DNA of 64,000 nt from positions 155,110 to 219,109 of the forward strand of contig NZ_KN882169.1 in the NCBI RefSeq assembly GCF_000934745.1, in the 5' to 3' direction. The notes beneath the pieces are model-generated. The model was given only the letters and a program-made list of their open reading frames with translations, was not told the DNA's origin and ran no database searches. The position numbers and the translations under genes are program-made. Shown here piece after piece: positions 16,556-25,814 of this stretch. Position 1 is the first letter of the stretch, and each line of letters starts with the position of its first letter. The stretch is from Desulfonatronum thioautotrophicum. GTDB lineage: Bacteria > Desulfobacterota > Desulfovibrionia > Desulfovibrionales > Desulfonatronaceae.

Positions 16556-18214
16556 ATGAGCACCGAGCCACGACGCAAACTGGGTGAAATGCTGGTGGAG
16601 GCCGGGCTGGCCAGACCGTCGCACATTGCCTACGCCCTGGTGGTTCAGGAGGCCACCCGGCAGCGGATCGGAGAGGTGTTGTCGTCCTTGGGGCTGGTGG
16701 CTGAGAGCGACGTCTACACCGTGCTGGGCCGCCAGCACGGACTGCCGGTGGTCCAGCTGGTCCGGGATATGCTGGACCTGGATGGCGTGGAGCGGCTGGG
16801 CAAGGGACGCTGTCTGTCCCTGGGGCTGGCTCCGGTCCGGATCAACGGCAAGTCCGCGGTGGTCGGGCCGGAACTGCTGGACGAGCGGCGGCGCGAGGCC
16901 CTGGCCTCGGCCTACCAGCGAGTGCCGCCCTATGCCTTGACCCCTCGGTCCGTTTTCGAGGACATCCTGGCCGGACATGTGGCCTTCAAAAAGGCTTCCC
17001 TGGAAGAGACGCTGCGTCGGGAAATCCAGGCCCTGGCCGAGGACGCGAGCCAGACCCGGGCTCCGGACGAGTGCATCAACGCCATCCTGCATCTGGCAGC
17101 CACCAGCCAGGCCACGGATATCCATTTCCAACCCATGCCCAGCGGCATCGGGGTGGCCCTGCGTGTGGACGGCATCCTGCGGCAGCGCCTGCACCTGCCG
17201 GCGGAACTGGCGCGAATGATCAACGCCCTGAAATTCAAGGCCGGGATGGACATGGGTGAGCAGCGTCTGCCTCAGGATGGCCGCTTTTCCGTGGAACTCT
17301 TCGGCAAGGGGTACGATGTCCGCGTCTCCACAGTGGCCACGCCCTATGGCGAAGACGTGGTCCTTCGCCTGCTGCCCAAGCGGCGGACCGCCCTGACCCT
17401 GACCTCCCTGGGCTTTTTTCCCGAGGACCGCAACCGCCTGGAGACGGCTTTTCGCGAACCGGCCGGAGTGGTCATTCTGGCCGGACCCACCGGTGCGGGC
17501 AAGTCCACGACCATGGTCGCGGGACTCAGCTCCCTGGATCTGACCGCGTTGAAAGTGCTCACCGTGGAAAATCCCATCGAGCACGTGGTGCCCATGGCCC
17601 GGCAGACCCAGGTGAATACCGAGGCCGGATATACCTTTGAAACGGCCATGCGCCAGTTTCTGCGCCACGACCCGGACGTGATCCTCGTGGGGGAGATCCG
17701 GGATACGGCCACGGCCCGTACGGCCATGACCGCGGCCCTGACCGGACACCTGGTTCTGACCACGGTCCATGCCACCACGGCTGCCGGGGTTCTGGCCCGG
17801 TTGCGCACGTTTGATATCGACCCGCTGACCATGGCCGAAACCCTGGTCAGTATTGTCAGTCAGCGTCTGGTCCGGGTTCCCTGTCCTCGATGTGGCGCCA
17901 AACGTCCCCAAAATCAGCAACCGGCCCCTGATGTGATAGAAGCGGGTAACGAGGGCGCTCTCGAATGCGCGGACTGTTCCGGCACCGGCTACAAGGGGCG
18001 GACGGTGATTTATGAAATCTTGGATTTTGATGCCGGACTCAAGGCCCTGGTGCTCAGCGGCGCGTCTCCGGAAGAGCTGGTGACCGCGGCCCGGCAACGT
18101 GGCTTCCAGGACATGCTTGAGGTCGGTCGCAAGAAGGCGGCCCTGGGCCAAACCACCCAGGAGGAGTTGCGCCGGGTTTTGGGGCGTACAGCTGATGCCC
18201 CTGCATCCGGGTAA
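16556..18214 (+). CDS. gspE: GspE/PulE-family assembly ATPase (MshE-like)
   Basis: 552 residues. The N-terminal T2SSE_N/MshEN-like domain (KLGEMLVEAGLARPSHIAYA) is followed by the ATPase: Walker A GPTGAGKSTTM near residue 310, Asp box and Walker B (DPDVILVGEIRDTATARTAM), His box (HLVLTTVHATTA). A zinc-binding CPRCG...CADCSGTG pair then precedes the GYKGRTVIYEIL end. This cytosolic hexamer powers pseudopilus or pilus subunit extrusion. It lies 67 bases downstream of the ExeA-like gene and is separated from the GspF-like gene by a repeat element. Confidence 0.92.
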   Translation: MSTEPRRKLGEMLVEAGLARPSHIAYALVVQEATRQRIGEVLSSLGLVAESDVYTVLGRQHGLPVVQLVRDMLDLDGVERLGKGRCLSLGLAPVRINGKSAVVGPELLDERRREALASAYQRVPPYALTPRSVFEDILAGHVAFKKASLEETLRREIQALAEDASQTRAPDECINAILHLAATSQATDIHFQPMPSGIGVALRVDGILRQRLHLPAELARMINALKFKAGMDMGEQRLPQDGRFSVELFGKGYDVRVSTVATPYGEDVVLRLLPKRRTALTLTSLGFFPEDRNRLETAFREPAGVVILAGPTGAGKSTTMVAGLSSLDLTALKVLTVENPIEHVVPMARQTQVNTEAGYTFETAMRQFLRHDPDVILVGEIRDTATARTAMTAALTGHLVLTTVHATTAAGVLARLRTFDIDPLTMAETLVSIVSQRLVRVPCPRCGAKRPQNQQPAPDVIEAGNEGALECADCSGTGYKGRTVIYEILDFDAGLKALVLSGASPEELVTAARQRGFQDMLEVGRKKAALGQTTQEELRRVLGRTADAPASG

Positions 18215-18529
18215 TTGTTGACGGGAAAAGCGCATCAGGCGTAAGGGCGGCCCTCGCGGCCGCCCTGAGTGGGCGAGGCAGCTGGTTGCAACGACGAACA
18301 AACAATCAATCGTGCCGCCTTGTCGATGGGGGCGATGGGCAGGCGCAAGACCTGCCCCTATATGGTGCGATCATGTCCACGATCGTCATGAACAAGATGC
18401 CGATGTGTCAACCAGTTCTGAACCATCCTTTTTTTTTATGACTCGAAAAATCACGACACGTTGGATCAGGACAGCGACGTCGAGACCGATTCAGAATTTG
18501 AAATGGAAAGCAGGCAAGAAAGGCGGATA
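18215..18529. other. Intergenic stretch occupied by a repeat element
   Basis: 315 bases between the gspE and gspF homologues, almost filled by the 200-bp repeat described next. It includes a strong hairpin (GGGCGGCC/GGCCGCCC near 18247-18266) that could weaken readthrough. No gene. Confidence 0.6.
18226..18428 (+). repeat. About 200-bp dispersed intergenic element, copy B
   Basis: Reverse complement of the element at 5785-5987, ending in TGTCAACCAGTTCTGAACCA. Both hairpins are conserved although their stems carry compensating changes (GGGCGGCCGCGAGGGCCGCC against GGGCAGCCGCGAGGGCTGCC). Confidence 0.7.
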
Positions 18530-19753
18530 ATGGCTTCCTACACCTTTCATCGTTTGACGGCCGCCGGGCTTCCGGAGCGGGGAATGCTGCGGCTGGCTTC
18601 CGGAGACCCGGTGACGGCCATGGAATATCTGGAACGGGACGGGTCCGTGGTTCTGAAGGTGACCCCTGTTCCGGCCCTGTTCCGGTTCTGGGCCAGGCTG
18701 AGCGTCTACGGATTCCAGGGCGTTTCCCGCACCGAGACCGCTCAATGTCTGGAAACCCTGGCGGCCTACCTGGCCAGCGGTATTGCCCTGGCCGACGCCC
18801 TGGGAGACCTGCGCACCCAAACCAGGGGACCGGAGCTGCGCCAGGTTCTCGGGCATCTGCTGGTGGATGTCCGCTCCGGCGTGGCCTTGAGCCGGGCCAT
18901 GGCCCGGCACGAGCACATCTTCAGTCCGGTGACCACGACCATGGTCGGAGTGGGCGAGGAAGTGGGCGAACTGCCGACCCAAATCAGGGCTGCGGCGGAG
19001 CATCTGCGCCATATGGAGGAGATCGCCAGGCTGGCCCGGCGGACCCTGGTTTACCCGGTGATCACCCTCAGCGTGCTGATGGGGGTGCTTCTGTTCTGGG
19101 TTTTGATGGTGGTTCCGGCCCTGGCAGGCACTTTTGAGGATCTGGGCAGGGACCTGCCCGGATCCATGCGGTTCATGCTGCGCGTATCAGCAGTGTTGCA
19201 CGAGCACGGCCTGGTCCTGGCCATGGCGCTGGGACTGACCGTGCCACTGCTTTGGCTGACCGTCAAAAAGTCAACACTGGTCCGTGGCTGGCGGGACAAG
19301 CTGGCGATCCGGTTGCCGTTTGTGGGGCCTGTTGTGGCCCAGGCCGCGGCAGCCCGGGCTCTGGAGCTCCTGGGGGTGCTGCTGGGCAACGGAGTGGCAC
19401 CGGACAAATCCCTGGACCTGACCTGCAAGGCCACACACAACGCCCACTACCGGGACATTCTGAAACGAGCCCGTCGTCTGATCAGCGGCGGAGTGCCCTT
19501 GTCCACGGCTTTGGCCCGGAGCAAGGGCTTTGACGACGCTGCCGTTCGCCTGTTGCATGCCGGGGAGCGTACCGGGCGGCTCAAGGAGCAATGTGAGGCA
19601 GCGGCGGCGGAATATCGGCGACGACTCAGCCATTCGGTGCAAATGCTCTCCAAGATGGTGGAACCAATCTTGCTTGTGTTGCTTACCCTCTTGCTGGCTT
19701 TTTTCATTCTGGGCTTCCTGGCCCCGATCTACCAGACCCTGGGGGGAATGTAG
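18530..19753 (+). CDS. gspF: GspF-family inner-membrane platform protein (MshG-like)
   Basis: 407 residues from the ATG at 18530, preceded by AAAGG; longer readings upstream run into repeat sequence. It has two tandem T2SSF domains, each beginning with a short helical bundle (QCLETLAAYLASGIALADAL; ALELLGVLLGNGVAPDKSLD), with membrane segments near VITLSVLMGVLLFWVLMVV, VLAMALGLTVPLLWL and ILLVLLTLLLAFFILGFLAP. It is the polytopic platform that couples the ATPase to pilus or pseudopilus assembly. Confidence 0.9.
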   Translation: MASYTFHRLTAAGLPERGMLRLASGDPVTAMEYLERDGSVVLKVTPVPALFRFWARLSVYGFQGVSRTETAQCLETLAAYLASGIALADALGDLRTQTRGPELRQVLGHLLVDVRSGVALSRAMARHEHIFSPVTTTMVGVGEEVGELPTQIRAAAEHLRHMEEIARLARRTLVYPVITLSVLMGVLLFWVLMVVPALAGTFEDLGRDLPGSMRFMLRVSAVLHEHGLVLAMALGLTVPLLWLTVKKSTLVRGWRDKLAIRLPFVGPVVAQAAAARALELLGVLLGNGVAPDKSLDLTCKATHNAHYRDILKRARRLISGGVPLSTALARSKGFDDAAVRLLHAGERTGRLKEQCEAAAAEYRRRLSHSVQMLSKMVEPILLVLLTLLLAFFILGFLAPIYQTLGGM

Positions 19754-19764
19754 CCAGGGCTGAT

Positions 19765-19835
19765 TTCCGTTAACTTTGCGATTTCGATAGCGATTTCGAT
19801 AGCGATCACGATTTCAATCGCGATACTGATACCGG
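19765..19835. repeat. GATTTCGAT short-period repeat
   Basis: About 70 bases of the same period as at 9740 and 13090 (GCGATTTCGATAGCGATTTC), here without the conserved flank, between the gspF homologue and the next gene. Confidence 0.6.
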
Positions 19836-19851
19836 CAATGGAGAACCTGGC

Positions 19852-20313
19852 ATGCACGGCCCTTTGATCCGAACCATCTGCACGGTGCTGGCCGTGGGAG
19901 TCCTTTTTGCCGGGGTGTTTTTTGCCCAGTCCGGCTATCGGAAGCAGACCTTGGCCCAGGCAGCGTTGGATCGGGTTCAGCTGGAGCTTGTGGAAGTGGA
20001 GCGCCAGCGGGATGCTCTGGAAACGGCGCAAAGGCGTCTGGACCGGGCCGGAATGGTTTTGAGCGGTTTGGGGCCGGTTCCAGGGGCCTGGACCAGCTTT
20101 CCCCTGGTGACGCGCGCCGTGCTGGATACCGAGCAGACCGGCAGGATTCTGGCGTTGCTGGGTCGGCGGGAGGATTGGACCATTTTGCGTACCGAGTCCC
20201 TGACCCTGCGCCCGGAGTGCGGCCTGGAGCCCTGCGAGCGGTTCTTCGTGGATCTGCGGGCCGTGGTTTTCGCTCCGGTTCCGGTCTGGGGTAAAACCCA
20301 GGAGGGTCCTTGA
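19852..20313 (+). CDS. Small bitopic assembly protein (PilO/MshJ-like position)
   Basis: 153 residues with one N-terminal membrane helix (ICTVLAVGVLFAGVFFA), a coiled-coil stretch (ALDRVQLELVEVERQRDALE) and a small periplasmic domain containing a Cys pair (RPECGLEPCERF) that could form a disulfide. The size, topology and place before a PilN-like gene suggest the PilO/MshJ/GspM role of an inner-membrane alignment subcomplex. Sequence similarity alone does not prove this. Confidence 0.6.
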   Translation: MHGPLIRTICTVLAVGVLFAGVFFAQSGYRKQTLAQAALDRVQLELVEVERQRDALETAQRRLDRAGMVLSGLGPVPGAWTSFPLVTRAVLDTEQTGRILALLGRREDWTILRTESLTLRPECGLEPCERFFVDLRAVVFAPVPVWGKTQEGP

Positions 20314-21662
20314 TGGCCCGGATATATCTGGAAACCGGGAGTGCCCGGTATCAGGTGGACAGGGGGCGGTTGCGGCCAGTGGAAACCTGGGGACGGGGCT
20401 TTGCCCACGTCTTTACCACGCATGACCGGGACTGGAGCTTCGGCGTGCTGGAGGTTCGGGGCCCGTTGAAGTTCGCCGAGCCGCTGGTGCGTCGCGCGTT
20501 GCGCGAGCGTCGGGAGCTGACCGAGGGCGACCAGCTTCTGCTTTACCGGGTGGTTCGCATGGGAGAGCGTCTGCAGGCCGTGTATGGGATCATTTCCGGT
20601 GAGCGCTACGAGGCCCTGACCCTGGTTCGTGACGAGCATATTGACGGGATGGCGCTGTTCGATGCCGTATCCGTGGTTCTGGGGCTCCTCCAGGGGTGTC
20701 GTCCCGGCAGGGCAAGGGGAGTGGTCGTGCTGACACCAGGTTCTGCCGTGGTGGGTATCGGAGATTCCCGCACCTGTCACTGGCTGGTGCCCATGGTGGT
20801 CAACGATGGTCGACTCGAGCCGATTCTGGAGCGGATCAGGGCCGAGGCGGCCTGGCGGAAGCTGGCCATTCACGGCATCGATCTGGTCCGCGCTCTGGAC
20901 GATTCCGGGGCCACGGTTCTGCCTGGAGATGCGCGGCAATGGCCAACGCGTGAGGTTCTGCTGGGCAAGGACCGATTTCTTTCCAGCCTGGAGGCCCTGC
21001 TTCCCGGGCTGCCCCTGGGGTGCAACCCCATCACCAGGGAAGAACGTCTGTATCGGCCCCTGGAGCGTGCCGAGCCATTGGCCTGGGCTCTCATGACCAT
21101 GGCGGGGATCGTGCTGTTCGCGGTTGGGTACTGGCAGAAGGAGCGGGCCGCGGAGATCGAAACCCGGACTGCCGCTCTGCGTGGTCAGTTGCAACGGGTG
21201 TCCGTGCCTGGCCAGGGTGTTTCCTCCGGTGATGCCCCGGCAAGGGGGCTGGCTGCCCATCCATATTGGGCAAAGCTGCACCGGCTCTCCACGGCCGTGG
21301 GCCCGGCTCTGGACCGCCCTCTGGCCGGAGAGGCCCTGGCCCGTTTGGCCACGGCCAATCAGGGGGTGGGGCGGATTTCCGAAATCGTGATCACGGAAGG
21401 CCCGGACACCCTGGTTCTACGGATCTCCGGAGGTCTGCTCCAGGCCAGGCCCCGAGACTCAGCTGGTGCGCCGTTTGGCGATCAGGATGCCGGAGCCATG
21501 TTTCAACGGTTTCTTCTGGGATTGTCCGCCCAGGGGTTTACGGTTGAGGAACGGCTGCTGGAGCTGACGTCCGGAAACGCGATGTTCACGGTCACCGCGG
21601 CCCTGGGCAGGGATTCCGGCAGCACGGGCCCCGCCGGATCGGGGTCGGAGGTCGGGCCATGA
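20313..21662 (+). CDS. PilM/PilN- or MshI-like assembly protein
   Basis: 449 residues from the ATG at 20313, which overlaps the previous stop (TGATG). About 260 N-terminal residues form a cytosolic domain with the alternating strands and GRARGVVVL.TPGSAVVGI pattern of an actin-like PilM/GspL-cyto fold. One membrane helix follows (PLAWALMTMAGIVLFAVGYW), then a short coil and a periplasmic ferredoxin-like part. It is the probable inner-membrane partner of the GspE ATPase. Homology is weak, so the assignment rests on topology and neighbours. Confidence 0.6.
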   Translation: MARIYLETGSARYQVDRGRLRPVETWGRGFAHVFTTHDRDWSFGVLEVRGPLKFAEPLVRRALRERRELTEGDQLLLYRVVRMGERLQAVYGIISGERYEALTLVRDEHIDGMALFDAVSVVLGLLQGCRPGRARGVVVLTPGSAVVGIGDSRTCHWLVPMVVNDGRLEPILERIRAEAAWRKLAIHGIDLVRALDDSGATVLPGDARQWPTREVLLGKDRFLSSLEALLPGLPLGCNPITREERLYRPLERAEPLAWALMTMAGIVLFAVGYWQKERAAEIETRTAALRGQLQRVSVPGQGVSSGDAPARGLAAHPYWAKLHRLSTAVGPALDRPLAGEALARLATANQGVGRISEIVITEGPDTLVLRISGGLLQARPRDSAGAPFGDQDAGAMFQRFLLGLSAQGFTVEERLLELTSGNAMFTVTAALGRDSGSTGPAGSGSEVGP

Positions 21663-22153
21663 CATTCCATCGCCGGATGATTCCCCTGCGCTGGCTGGTG
21701 ATGCTGGTCTGCGCCGCACTGGCCTCGGCCATGCTCTGGAATACCCTGGCCGGCGAGGGCACCAGGCGCGTCGTGATGGATCAGGACCGGGACAAGGATC
21801 CGCGGCAGGTCGAGAACCTTTTGGGTGTGGCCCACGGCCTGGCAAGTGCGCGCAATGCGCCCTCGGCCCCGGAACTGCCCGCCCTGTTCCCGGTCAAGGC
21901 ACCGGTTATGCCGCCGCCCCCCGCGGTCGCGACACGGGCTCCAGCGCCACCGCCCATGCCCTTTGCCGTGGACATGATCATTGCTGCCGGGGATCAGGGC
22001 CGAGCCATCATTTCCGGACGGCTGACTCGTCCCGGAGATGTGCTCCGGGACGGTTCCCGGGTCTTGAGCATCCAGGCTGACGGCGTCATTCTGGAAAGGC
22101 AAGGCCAGACACGCCGACTGGCGGCCCCGTCGGGCCGCATCGATTCGCCATAG
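21659..22153 (+). CDS. PilP/GspC/MshK-like periplasmic linker protein
   Basis: 164 residues overlapping the previous stop by 4 bases. An N-terminal membrane anchor (WLVMLVCAALASAMLW) is followed by a proline-rich linker (PVMPPPPAVATRAPAPPPMP) and a compact C-terminal domain (QGRAIISGRLTRPGDVLRDG-SRVLSIQADGVILERQGQ). The latter is the homology-region fold of PilP/GspC that contacts the secretin. It lies directly before the secretin gene. Confidence 0.7.
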   Translation: MTFHRRMIPLRWLVMLVCAALASAMLWNTLAGEGTRRVVMDQDRDKDPRQVENLLGVAHGLASARNAPSAPELPALFPVKAPVMPPPPAVATRAPAPPPMPFAVDMIIAAGDQGRAIISGRLTRPGDVLRDGSRVLSIQADGVILERQGQTRRLAAPSGRIDSP

Positions 22154-22164
22154 AGGGAGGTTGT

Positions 22165-23760
22165 ATGCGTGAGCCCCAATTCTATCTGATCCGATGCCTT
22201 CCCCTTGCACACCTGATCGCCTTGGTCCTCTTGGCCTGGATAGCATTCGGCTGCGCCTCGCCCGCGCAACAACCCATTCCCGCGGATGGCGGCCACGCAT
22301 CTCTTGTGGAGCATGTGGCGGAAATCCGCGCCCTGCGGGAACGGCAGCAGGACCTGAATCAAGGCCGGAGCGCGGCCGAACCGTTGCAGCCGATCCTGCC
22401 CGTGGCCGACCCGCTGGACGGAATGCGGGTTACGCTTTCGGCCCAGGACCAGCGCCTTACGGACGTGCTTTACGCCCTGGCGGACAGTGTCGGCCTGAGC
22501 CTGGTGATCAACCCGGATGTCCGGCTAGCGGACAGGGTGACCATCCGTCTGGTGGATACGCCGGCTTCCACGGTTTTGGACAGCCTGCTGGCGTCCCATG
22601 ATGTGGCCTATGAGCGCCGGGACAATTTTTTGGTCATCCAGCGCTACATCGAGCAGTCCTACGAGCTGGGATTTCTGAATCGGGAGGTCAAGGTCTCCCT
22701 GGACGCCGGGGGCGATATTCTCGGGAACACGAATCCCATGAGCGGGGCAAATGATCGTGATACTCGTCGGTCCGAGAGCAGAGGCACCAATGCCTTCAAG
22801 ATTTCCTCCAGCATGGGGCAGGGCATTACGGACAACTCTCTGTACGGGATGCTGCGCTCAAACATCCAGGACATTATCGGTTCGCGCGGAGAACAAGACA
22901 CCTCGGGCCAATACTTCACTCTGGACCCCACGGCGGGAACCCTCTACGTCCGGGCCACGCCGTCCCGGCATCGGGCCGTGGCCGATCTGGTCCGCAACAT
23001 CAAGCGCAAGGTATCCCGGCAGGTGGTCATCGACGCCTGGATGGTGGAGGTGCGTCTTTCATCGGAGTACCGATTGGGTGTTGACTGGCAGCTCTTGACG
23101 TATTGGCTGTCCAATTTGCGGGGGGTGAGATTGGAGGCCGGTTGGAACGCGCCCGTGGGCGGTCAGTCCCCGATGTTCGTGGCCGGGGCGTCAACCATTG
23201 GGAATGAGGCCACCGCGGCCTCAGCCACCATGGAGGCCCTGGAGCGTTTCGGCCAGGTCAGCCTGATTTCCAGCCCGCATGTCCGGGTCAAGCACGGCCA
23301 GCCTGCCCTGTTCACATCCGGTCGCACCCAGAATTATGTCCACAGCCTGTCCCGGGATCGGGGCATCGACGTGGACCGGGAGACCTTCAGCGTGGAAGTA
23401 CGCAGTCTTTTCGACGGCATCATGCTCGGCGTGGTGCCGTATGTGGATGACCACGGTGTCGTGGATCTGCATGTCTATCCCGTGGAAAGCCAGGTCAATC
23501 CGGCTAGCCTGGAACTGGTGGACATCACGGGAAGCGGAGACCGCATTACCCTGCCCGAGGTCTCCGTGCGCAACATTACCACCAATGTCCGGGCCCGAGA
23601 TGGGGATACCGTAGTGTTGGGAGGGTTGATCGGCAAGACTGACTCCCGAAATCGTAGCGGCCTGATCGCGGCGTCCCGCTTTCCGCTCACCGGGGTCAAC
23701 ACCGGGCAGGCCAACATATCGGAGTTGGTGATCATCATGGATATTCGGGTGGTGGATTGA
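22165..23760 (+). CDS. mshL: Secretin lipoprotein (MshL/GspD/PilQ family)
   Basis: 531 residues. It has a lipoprotein signal with lipobox-like IAFGC at about residues 24-28, an STN-like N-domain (LTDVLYALADSVGLSLVINP-DV), then an N1-type domain and the secretin core with VIDAWMVEVRLSSEYRLGVD, EALERFGQVSLISSPHVRV, and the closing DGDTVVLGGLIG and SELVIIMDIRV. It forms the outer-membrane gate. GGGAGG-like AGGGAGG lies 5 bases before the ATG. It is followed by an overlapping TPR gene, as in MSHA loci. Confidence 0.85.
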   Translation: MREPQFYLIRCLPLAHLIALVLLAWIAFGCASPAQQPIPADGGHASLVEHVAEIRALRERQQDLNQGRSAAEPLQPILPVADPLDGMRVTLSAQDQRLTDVLYALADSVGLSLVINPDVRLADRVTIRLVDTPASTVLDSLLASHDVAYERRDNFLVIQRYIEQSYELGFLNREVKVSLDAGGDILGNTNPMSGANDRDTRRSESRGTNAFKISSSMGQGITDNSLYGMLRSNIQDIIGSRGEQDTSGQYFTLDPTAGTLYVRATPSRHRAVADLVRNIKRKVSRQVVIDAWMVEVRLSSEYRLGVDWQLLTYWLSNLRGVRLEAGWNAPVGGQSPMFVAGASTIGNEATAASATMEALERFGQVSLISSPHVRVKHGQPALFTSGRTQNYVHSLSRDRGIDVDRETFSVEVRSLFDGIMLGVVPYVDDHGVVDLHVYPVESQVNPASLELVDITGSGDRITLPEVSVRNITTNVRARDGDTVVLGGLIGKTDSRNRSGLIAASRFPLTGVNTGQANISELVIIMDIRVVD

Positions 23761-24890
23761 GCATTCTGCATGACAGCCTCGAGCGGCATCGCCGGGATAC
23801 AGCCGCCACGACGAGTCCCTCCGCGCCGTGGTCCTTGCCCGAACCCGAGGCCCCTCGTCGAACGGTGCACGGTCTTTTGACCCGCCGGACCCAATTGTTG
23901 CTGGGCGGACTATTGCTGTTCAGCCTGGGAGCATGGGGAATCGTCCAGATATGGCCGGTGTCCGGGATGCCTCCCGAGGGAACGGGAGCTGGGAATCGCC
24001 CTGAGGTCTCCTCTTTCTCCATGTCAACGGCTTCCGCGCCGTCCGAACCGGCACGGGCCGTCCGCGAGCCCATCGTGCACATCGTGGAAGGCCGGGACGA
24101 GCCTGTATCCCGCCAAACTGCATCATCCCCATCGCCGGCCTTACCTCGGCCCCATGATCCGGCCGTGGTTCAATCCGTGGCTGAGAGCGACAGTGACGGT
24201 ATTGGGGACAAACCGCTGGATGCATCCCCGTTTATGCTGGATCAGCGGGCCCTACAGGAGTTGAATCTGCGCTTGTCCACACTCCTGGCAGCCTTGGACC
24301 GCACCATTGACACGCCTGGGGATCAAACGTTCAGCGCTTTCCCAGATCAGGCAAAGACCAGGGGGGCGGATGACAAACCCGGCCTGAATGCATTCACGCC
24401 GGTGGAGGACTCTCATGCGCATTCAGTTGGTATTCCTGGGGGCATTCATGGGGACACCGTCGACGGAAAGGCTCCGAAGTCGCCAGAGGTGCATATCTCC
24501 GTGCGCACCAGTGCATCACCCCTGGATATGACTACGGTCAGAGTTCTGGAGGAGGAGTTGGGACTGGCCTTGCGAGCTGGGAACTGGGCGGCCTTTGACA
24601 TGGCCTACAATCAGCTGGCGAGCCTGCGCACGGGAGAGATATTGTCCCGCTGGCAGGCGGCCCGGGCCATGGCCCAGGGGGACTTTGAGCAGGCCAGGCA
24701 GCTTTTGGAAGTGCTGCATCGCGCGAACCCGTATGACCTTCAGGCGGGCTTGAACCTGACTCTGGTCTATAAGGCCCAGGGCCGGATCGCGAAGGCCCGG
24801 ACCATTGCCCGCAATTTGGCGAACCGGCACCCCCTTGATCCCGGGCTTCAGGACGTACTGGATCGCCTGGAAAGCACAAGAGCCCGATAG
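23757..24890 (+). CDS. Membrane-anchored TPR protein (MshN-like)
   Basis: 377 residues with a TTG start overlapping the secretin stop; no ATG lies in frame nearby. A cytosolic N-terminus, one membrane helix (LLLGGLLLFSLGAWGIVQIW) and a long low-complexity periplasmic stretch precede TPR-like helices in the last 120 residues (ALRAGNWAAFDMAYNQLASL, ARQLLEVLHRANPYDLQAGL, KARTIARNLANRHPLDPGLQ). MshN has this topology and position next to mshL. The operon ends here. Confidence 0.7.
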   Translation: MSILHDSLERHRRDTAATTSPSAPWSLPEPEAPRRTVHGLLTRRTQLLLGGLLLFSLGAWGIVQIWPVSGMPPEGTGAGNRPEVSSFSMSTASAPSEPARAVREPIVHIVEGRDEPVSRQTASSPSPALPRPHDPAVVQSVAESDSDGIGDKPLDASPFMLDQRALQELNLRLSTLLAALDRTIDTPGDQTFSAFPDQAKTRGADDKPGLNAFTPVEDSHAHSVGIPGGIHGDTVDGKAPKSPEVHISVRTSASPLDMTTVRVLEEELGLALRAGNWAAFDMAYNQLASLRTGEILSRWQAARAMAQGDFEQARQLLEVLHRANPYDLQAGLNLTLVYKAQGRIAKARTIARNLANRHPLDPGLQDVLDRLESTRAR

Positions 24891-24967
24891 GGGCGATTGC
24901 GCGGGGGGGATGCTTCAGGGCGCGGTATCCGGTTGCTGGAACCGATAATGTGGCGAAAATACGAAAA

Positions 24968-24995
24968 AAAGGCGGCCCGGAATCGGACCGCCTTT
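24968..24995. terminator. Bidirectional terminator between the MSHA-like operon and bfr
   Basis: AAAGGCGGCCCG-GAAT-CGGACCGCCTTT is an 11-12 bp stem flanked by A-runs on the left and TTT on the right, between two convergent genes. Confidence 0.8.
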
Positions 24996-25008
24996 GGTAC
25001 TGTGATGC

Positions 25009-25560
25009 TTAGGCCGCGCCCTGGTTTAGGGCGAAGCCTTTGCCGTATCCGCCGGTGGAGGCGGGGGTGCCGGCAATTTTGGAGAGGTAGACGTTGCCCA
25101 GGGTTTTGATGTGGTCGGCAACGTTGTCGAAGTGGTTGAAGTGGGCCTGTTCTTCGTCGATGATCTGCTCGAAGAGCTTCATGCTGATGCTGTCTCCGTT
25201 ATCGCGACAGACCAGCAGGAACTGGTTGTAGACATCAACGGTGTTGTCTTCCAGGTTGGCGTCAAAGGTGAAGATGGTTTCCACGTCTTGACCTTTTTGG
25301 GCTTTGGCAGCGGGGTCAGTGGTCGGCTCACCGCCGAGTTCCTTGACCCGCTCGGCGAACATTTCCGCGTGACGCATTTCGTCAATGGCGATCAGCTTCT
25401 GGTTGGCGGCCAATTCGCCGTAATCCATGTCGTCCAGGCCGTAGTGCTGGTTCATGTACTGGGAAATGGCGTGCAGTTCCATGGCCCGGGCCTTGTTCAG
25501 GACCTCGATGACCTTGGCCCTGCGCTCTTCCTTGCTTGCGGATCCTGTGGCTGTTTCCAC
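25009..25560 (-). CDS. bfr: Bacterioferritin
   Basis: 183 residues from a GTG at 25560 placed 7 bases after AAGGAGG, a site far better than any for the longer frame. A four-helix ferritin-like fold carries ferroxidase ligands in AMELHAISQYMNQHYG, IDEMRHAEMFAERV and IIDEEQAHFNHF. The Met in IDEMRHAE is at the usual haem-ligand position. Desulfovibrio bacterioferritins look very like this; one is known to carry iron-coproporphyrin III. It stores iron and protects against peroxide. Monocistronic, with a terminator just downstream. Confidence 0.88.
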   Translation of the reverse strand: METATGSASKEERRAKVIEVLNKARAMELHAISQYMNQHYGLDDMDYGELAANQKLIAIDEMRHAEMFAERVKELGGEPTTDPAAKAQKGQDVETIFTFDANLEDNTVDVYNQFLLVCRDNGDSISMKLFEQIIDEEQAHFNHFDNVADHIKTLGNVYLSKIAGTPASTGGYGKGFALNQGAA

Positions 25561-25814
25561 GATGTGTCCTCCTTGGGATGTCTGGTATTCGATGTTGCGT
25601 GCCGTAATTGGCAAGTGATTCGTATGGAATGGTTGTCGCTGCAACGAACCTCATGGTAGTCGCGAGGAGGGCAAAGTCAATGGACGCGGAGAAGCGGTTC
25701 AGAGAGGGACTGGAACGGTTTCGCAGCCACGACAATCCCTCGCAAGCTGGAAATCAGGGCCAGGCATTGGCCAGTGATGCCCGGAAGCGGCCTTCCAGAT
25801 GTCGTGCCGGACCG

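Noticed and set aside
16517-18301. Long minus-strand frame (594 codons) opposite the gspE homologue
   Set aside because: It is the reverse shadow of a GC-rich gene with clear GspE motifs on the plus strand; its translation is rich in Gly, Gln and His and has no family features.
19977-21281. Long minus-strand frame (434 codons) opposite the PilN-like gene
   Set aside because: Shadow frame. The plus strand has coupled starts, a membrane helix and consistent operon context.
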